Under the pieces are notes generated by a model. It was not told the DNA's origin and ran no database searches. It worked only from the letters and a program-made list of their open reading frames with translations. Positions 58,978-64,000 of a DNA stretch of 64,000 nucleotides are shown here, piece after piece (within the stretch, counting starts at the first letter, position 1; each line of letters begins with the position of its first letter). Source of the stretch: Hemerocallis citrina (lineage: Eukaryota > Streptophyta > Magnoliopsida > Asparagales > Asphodelaceae); assembly GCA_017893485.1 (NCBI GenBank), contig CM030366.1, positions 73,475,227 through 73,539,226 on the forward strand, given 5' to 3'. Both the position numbers and the translations under genes were made by a program.

Positions 58978-59614
58978 ACAAGGTTTTAAATCTCGGATTT
59001 TGCACTCATCCTCAGCAAGGGGTGTTTCGTCTCGGATCGGAGATATAGGAGAAGATCTCAGAGAAATGTGATCATCTCGGATGTTCATTTCGGACACTCA
59101 ATAAACATATTTTTTTTGTTACTAAAGAAGATATTATATGTTCTACATGTCATTTATCATATAAAATACTGTATAATGTAACTAATGACATGAACCAAAT
59201 GTTCACAGAATTTAACAACAATAGTAGAATTTTAACAACAATATAAAAGAGAATGTAACATAAGTATATAACTAAATTGAATTTGCATTGATTAAAAAAA
59301 ATATATTAGTTAATAGACTTACTTGACTTTGCATATACACAAACTATAGAGAGATAAAATCCTCACATTATCTTAGCTTAAGGTCCGATATTGAAAGACT
59401 TATATGCAAAAAGTTAAAAAAAAGTTATACATTCACAATAACATTAGTGTCTATTTCGGCCGATATTTCAGCCATATTTTGGCATTTTCGACCGAAATCT
59501 ATACATTTCAGTCCAAACAATATGAAGCATAAAATATGTTATTTGGTACGGCAAGTTAGCCGAAACGAAATTTTGGCCAAAATTTCGGCTGTATCGGCCA
59601 AAATTTAAAACAGT
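58978..59614. mobile_element. hAT-like MITE (GGTTTTAAAT termini)
   Basis: Ends ACAAGGTTTTAAATCTCGG and CCAAAATTTAAAACAGT with a perfect 8-bp duplication GAGCATGA (58970-58977, 59615-59622). The right half has repeated TTTCGGC/GGCCGAAA strings. The size of 637 bp and lack of coding sequence fit a non-autonomous hAT. Confidence 0.8.
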
Positions 59615-59622
59615 GAGCATGA

Positions 59623-61137
59623 ATCAATGTGTTGATAAAGGGGGATTATTTCCTTTATGTTGGTTGAGGATGGAAGTTATTAATCTGTTAGTGGATAAAA
59701 GAAGAGCGTTGAATTGAAGCAACGGTGTTGTTTATTCATTGTTGTGGAAAGAGTTCCAGACCCCCTTGCTTTTGATTTTGGTTTACTTCTTTTGGGTTTG
59801 AAGTATGAGCTGTCGACATGGAAGGGTGAATGAAGGAATGGAACAGGGCGGCTTTTATGTTGCCAAATTTAGATGAATAGAATGCTTATTTGGCATTATG
59901 AGTTTTTCTATGATGATACAATGATCTGAGTTGTGTATTTGAGCTTAAAAAAATGTGAAGTATGAACTTGTTGGAATTGATAGGACGAGAACTAGATGGA
60001 AAGCTCATTTGTAACACGACAACTACAAGTGTGATTGTAAGAGTAGTACAAGCTGGTGATCATTTAGTGGGTGGGTGCTACTATGTTGTATGGAATATGG
60101 ATAGGATAACGTTAGTTGTCATAGTCTTTCTAGCGTAATCATAGATTATGTAGTATTCTTGCCTGTGGATATGGTTATTTATTGAAGATTCATCTGATTT
60201 ATGCTTGCCTAATTGCATATTCTACAGGAAACGTAGTGTTGTGTTCTATTGTAGGTCATTCCAAGGGTTTCAAAGGTAGTACAATTTACACTATCTTATT
60301 ACTATTAGTTAATGAGCTATTATCTGCACAGTAGAGCCTTTATTAGGTTCTGTTCATTTTAAATCCATAACAAATTTGCTAGAGATTAACTTTAGTCTAA
60401 GCACTCGAGGCATATATTACAGCCAGCAGTTTAAATCTGCTTGCCAGAGTTTGCAACAATTCCTATCCATTTAAAAATACTTCACTGTATATAAGTGCAC
60501 ATAACCAGCTTAATTTCTAGGGTTAGAAGATGAGGTGTAGGATAAGTTTCCTTGGAGTGACGTGCAATCGTTGAGGTGGTTCCTTTTTTGTGTGTAGGGG
60601 GGAGGGTGTGAAACTGTAGTCAAATTTGAGAATATCTGTTGGATTTTCAAGATATTTCGGTATACTTTCAACTATATATTGTTGTGGATCTTTCAAATAT
60701 TTTTCTCTTACAATAGATATATTTTAGATTTACAATAGATATATTTTAGATTTGGACCCATAGATTTGCTCAAATGTCCATTCGATCATTTTTTTTCTCA
60801 ATATTTGCAGTGTCCTGTTTGCTTGAGGTTTTCAGTATACAGTTTATTTCCATATATTATATTGCTGAATGTTCTGTTTTTGATAATTCTAGATTACAAT
60901 CTTCTTTCTGGTTTTATTGTTTATTTCTAGTATTAGGAGTTTAAGACGGGAGTTATTTTTCGTTTAATGTGGTTGCCTGACTATCAAGATTATTTTGAGT
61001 GATATACTTGTTGGGTTTGTTTTCCAAATTAGTAACTACCTGTGGGAATAATTTCTTTTTAATTGGTTACATTATTATGTTCATTTGTTGAAATTCGCTG
61101 TGTACTTTATCTCCTGGATTATCAGTACTTGTGAAGA
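59623..61137 (+). other. Intergenic or distal transcribed DNA downstream of L23
   Basis: AT-rich DNA with no long frame. Its one notable point is the L23-like exon remnant at 60523-60597. A 24-bp direct repeat containing ATAGATATATTTTAGATTT occurs at 60713-60754. Confidence 0.4.
60523..60597 (+). pseudogene. Remnant similar to the C-terminal coding end of L23
   Basis: After a TTTCTAG that could be an acceptor, the frame reads LEDEV, a stop, then DKFPWSDVQSLRWFLFCV and TAG. It parallels the end of the L23 gene (EEESKFPWSSMRSWRYL). It may be an ancestral last exon, an alternative 3' exon or a local duplication; the in-frame TAG makes it non-coding now unless spliced differently. Confidence 0.4.
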
Positions 61138-61145
61138 ACCATGAC

Positions 61146-61431
61146 TAGGGCTGCAAACGAATCGAGCTATTCGCGAGCTATTCGGCTCAAGCTCGGTCAA
61201 AGCTCGGCTCGAATCGAGCTCGAGCTCAAAATTGAGCTCGTTTCGTAAACGAGCCGAGCTCGAGTTTGGGTTTTTTTGGCTAAGCTCGCGAGCTATTCGG
61301 CTCGAATACGGTCAAAGCTCGGCTCGAACCGAGCTCGAGCCGAGCTCGAGCTCAAAAATGAGCTCGTTTTGTAAACGAGCCGAGCTCGAGCCTGAAGGTA
61401 TTCGGCTCAGCTCGGCTCGATTGCAGCCCTA
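61146..61431. mobile_element. hAT MITE rich in GAGCTCG
   Basis: TAGGGCTGCAA...TTGCAGCCCTA with a perfect 8-bp duplication ACCATGAC (61138-61145, 61432-61439). The interior is made of CGAGCTCGAGC and TATTCGGCTC repeats. The short frame across it is an artefact. Confidence 0.9.
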
Positions 61432-61439
61432 ACCATGAC

Positions 61440-62123
61440 CTTTTGATTATTTATATACCATTCTGGTCCATTGGTAGGGAAATTAGATTTTAGTTCTACA
61501 GGTATAGAATTTTCACATGAAAAGCAAAAGGGCTTTAAATGAGGCTAATCTGCCAAAGGTTAACTAGCATGAAATTATAACTTATTGATTTGTGTTTGGT
61601 AGTGGTTGATGTGAAAAACCCATGTGGCTATCTTCAGGAATGCATGTTCACCCCATAGCGGAATATGCTACTCACGGTCTATTTGCTTGTTTGGTTTTCT
61701 TTGGGAGTGTCTACCTTGTTATCTGCATGAATACCATCTTTTTAATAACTTGTGTGAACCTATTTCAAAAGGATTTCATGGTTGTTAGAGAATTTGTATA
61801 GTTGTCAATACAAATTGGAATCTAAAATCTAAATATGTAAGAACATGAAGTAAAAGAATCAAACTTGTTGACATTATTCTTTTGAGATGTATGCAGTATG
61901 AAAGTTTGAATTTTTAAGTGACTCTAATGAAGTTTTTTTTGGAACAATAATTGTCATATGAAAAAAAATGCCTTTAGTGCCAGATATACTAATTTTAATA
62001 GGCATCCGATAGAGTAAGGAACGTGCCAACATCTTACTGTCAGAATCCAAATGAGCGAGCCTATATAGAAACTGTTGAAGGAATTCCATAAATCGAATAC
62101 TCATTTGTTAACATATAATATTA
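61440..62123. other. Intergenic stretch without recognised feature
   Basis: AT-rich single-copy-like DNA; the 76-codon minus frame at 61874-62104 shows no family resemblance or bias that would support it. Confidence 0.4.
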
Positions 62124-62730
62124 CTAGATTTGCCCATGGGCACGTGCCTACGGCACGTCTTCGGAATGATGCAGCATATAAAAAGCTCTGTAAACTGCAA
62201 AATATATGCCATGTCTGACTAACAAATCACATAGGTATCAACATTTATATGCAATACGATCGGGCTAGAAACTCCACGATTAGTTATAAAAAATAGTTGA
62301 ATGTCGTATAACAATCACATAGTATCTTTAAATTTATATTTTTATTTTGTATATCATACAGATAGAGTCATCAAGGCTCCAGTTAACATCTATATATAAC
62401 ATCTATATATAACCTGAAATCTGACAATTTGAAGAAAAAAACTGAACATCCAGAAATTTACAAACCTGAAATATGAAAATCTAAATTTCTGGGGGGGGGG
62501 GAGAAATTTGAATAAGTGAAGAGTGGAGAGAGAGATGGTAATAAAGTAAAAAGGATCTTAGTTTTTTTTTTTTTGGGGGGGGGGGGGGGAAGGGATTTTA
62601 GTTTTGGGGGAAAAACTTTTGGGGGAAAATATCTTTTGGGAGGGTGAATGTGAGCCATTGATTTTGTTTCAATTGAATGAAAGCCACTTGATAGCTTTTT
62701 TTCAAATTGCCTTGTGATTTATTATATAGA
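62124..62730 (-). mobile_element. Small non-autonomous Helitron
   Basis: On the minus strand it starts TCTATATAATAAATC after an A (62730) and ends with the hairpin ACGTGCC-GTA-GGCACGT (62142-62158), then GCCCATGGGCAAATCTAG followed by T. TC start, hairpin, CTAG end and A/T insertion are the Helitron signature. Two G runs (62492-62501, 62575-62589) and purine-rich DNA fill the right half. Confidence 0.75.
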
Positions 62731-63222
62731 TAGGGTTTTACTTTTTCTGGCACCTAAAATTATATGTTTTTACATATTAGTATCTTACCCTTAAAATGTT
62801 GAAAATGATGTCAAAAGGTTCTTTTTTGTCAGATTTACACCTATTCTTCCGTTCATATTGAGATACTAACCTCATCTTCCATTCATTCTCTAACCATAAT
62901 CACACAAAACCTTGGGATCTGTTTATCCATACTTGGTTAGATCATCTAGTGAGGAGCATGGGGATGAGGAAGATAAAGAATAGTAAAAGGGTGGATGACG
63001 AGTTTGGGAATGAATGGATTTTGGATTTCGAAGAAGAGAGACACCTAGATTTTTCCCTAACCCCGAACCCTAACCTAACCTTAATTAACTCAGCCTTACC
63101 CGAAACATCACTTAACTTTAATGACCGAGAAGGATTAAAGAAAACTAGTTTCAGAGAAAAAGCACAAAAGTTAATATTAATTATTGATTTTGTGGTAGTA
63201 ACTGGGGTGTTTTAAACTTTAA
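62731..63222. other. Intergenic stretch
   Basis: It includes an 88-codon plus frame (62949-63215) with the charged sequence RKIKNSKRVDDEFGNEW but no resemblance I can name; its second half reads through a CCCTAACC-rich segment, so I do not call it a gene. Confidence 0.4.
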
Positions 63223-63583
63223 GGGTCTGTTTGGAAACATTGAAGTTGGGGAATGGAAAGGAATGGAATGAAAATGAATGGAGAGGAATGGAAAGAAAGG
63301 GAAAGGAATGAATTAATTTTATAAGTTGTGTGTGTTTGGCAACTGGTGGAATGGAATAGAAATTGGGGGTGGAGCTTCAAATCTTATTTCCATTCCTTTA
63401 CGCAGCTTTCCGAGGGGGGTGGAGCTGGAATAGAAATTGGCTGAAATCTTTCTCTAGGTAATAAAATTTAGTTGTTTCCTTTGTTTTCTTTTTCAAAACA
63501 AACAAGCTGTGGAATAGGATAAGATGGGTTTATCCACAGTATTCCATTCCTTTCCCTAGTTTTTTGGGTTCCCAAACGCACCC
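63223..63583. mobile_element. Tourist-like (PIF/Harbinger) MITE
   Basis: GGGTCTGTTTGGAAAC...GGTTCCCAAACGCACCC flanked by TAA on both sides (63220-63222, 63584-63586). GGGTCTGTTTGG termini with TAA duplications are typical of Tourist/Harbinger MITEs. The interior has GGAATGGAA repeats. Confidence 0.88.
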
Positions 63584-64000
63584 TAAAGAGACTTAAAGAG
63601 GGTTACACAGATATAGAGAAGTCAATGGCTGTCATGTTAAATACATATATGGGGTATGCCCCAAACCACTTATTATATTATGGTCAACTTAAAAGTGGCA
63701 AGGTGTAGATCGAGATAGCTTGCAGAAGTTTAGTCTTTATCAGTGTAGTTGAAGGCTCGCCTCAGGCTCAAGACTTAGGCTTAACAGCAGTTTGAGCCTC
63801 AAGTCCCAGTTAAGGCTCCCCCTTTGTTTGAAGCTTCACTTAGGTTTGCGTTTGGACGCGCCTTAGCAAAGGCTCGAGGTTTGCGCCTCAAGTAAAAGGC
63901 GCGCCTGAACATAACAGACCCGACCCGACCCGTCTTTACAATTCAACCCATTTTCAACCCTTCTCAATCCCGTAACTCCAATTCTCTCTCACATTCTCAT
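63584..64000. other. Right-end stretch with AGGCTC/AGGCGCGCC-rich DNA
   Basis: 63750-63910 has repeated AAGGCTCGCCT/GCGCGCCT strings, which are common in plant interspersed repeats; one end is within view, the other may lie outside the window. No gene is seen. Confidence 0.35.

Noticed and set aside
62949..63215. 88-codon plus frame with charged N-terminus
   Set aside because: No recognisable domain, and half of it is CCCTAACC-like DNA; not enough to call a gene.

Overview
This window is a stretch of a repeat-rich, AT-rich higher-plant nuclear genome, most likely a dicot. Evidence is the dense nesting of plant-type LTR retrotransposons (chromovirus Tekay/Del type and Tat type), hAT, Harbinger-like and Mutator transposons, Helitron termini, and one intact gene for a plant mitochondrial ribosomal protein L23 (57904-58482, +). 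I found no rRNA, tRNA or CRISPR, and no other intact host gene.

Left part (1-24112) is a nest of LTR elements that can be ordered by target-site duplications. A Tat-type LTR (122-667) sits in the 3' LTR of a minus-strand element without gag-pol (LARD-like: 3' LTR to 1308, internal 1309-3858, PBS 3844-3855, 5' LTR 3859-4203 plus 18782-23219). That 5' LTR is split by a complete but decayed Tekay-type element (4204-18776, TSD AATAC), which itself carries an antisense solo LTR (7442-10875, TSD CTCAG) between its primer site and gag. The Tekay gag-pol (10970-15640) has two GT-AG intron-like insertions and eleven premature stops, nine of them TAG.

Middle part (24113-37722): a minus-strand Tat-type element (gag, protease, RT, RNase H, integrase, all broken) with its 5' LTR at 34122-34668, a copia-type solo LTR inside the integrase C-terminus, a dimeric tandem array and one or two opposite-strand coiled-coil ORFs at its 3' end. 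A second Tat 3' end on the plus strand has a 119-bp tandem array and LTR 37115-37722.

Right-middle part (37723-49954): a Tekay-type LTR fragment interrupted by a hAT MITE, itself interrupted by another solo LTR (perfect TACCC duplication); a Helitron 3' end; and a run of MITEs. Four MITEs (20222, 46896, 48492, 49154) share GAGCATC termini and 3-bp duplications, and each holds several copies of its own short palindrome.

Right part (49961-64000): a large decayed Mutator-like element with a plant-mobile-domain gene on + and a MuDR-type transposase on -, converging on a ~560-bp near-perfect hairpin built from the palindrome GGTCTTTCAAAGACC, which also occurs in its terminal repeats. Its right end lies under 60 bp upstream of the L23 start codon. 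The rest is intergenic DNA with two hAT MITEs, a small Helitron and a Tourist-like MITE. The palindrome-array elements (MITEs plus the Mutator-like element) are the best candidate for an undescribed system.
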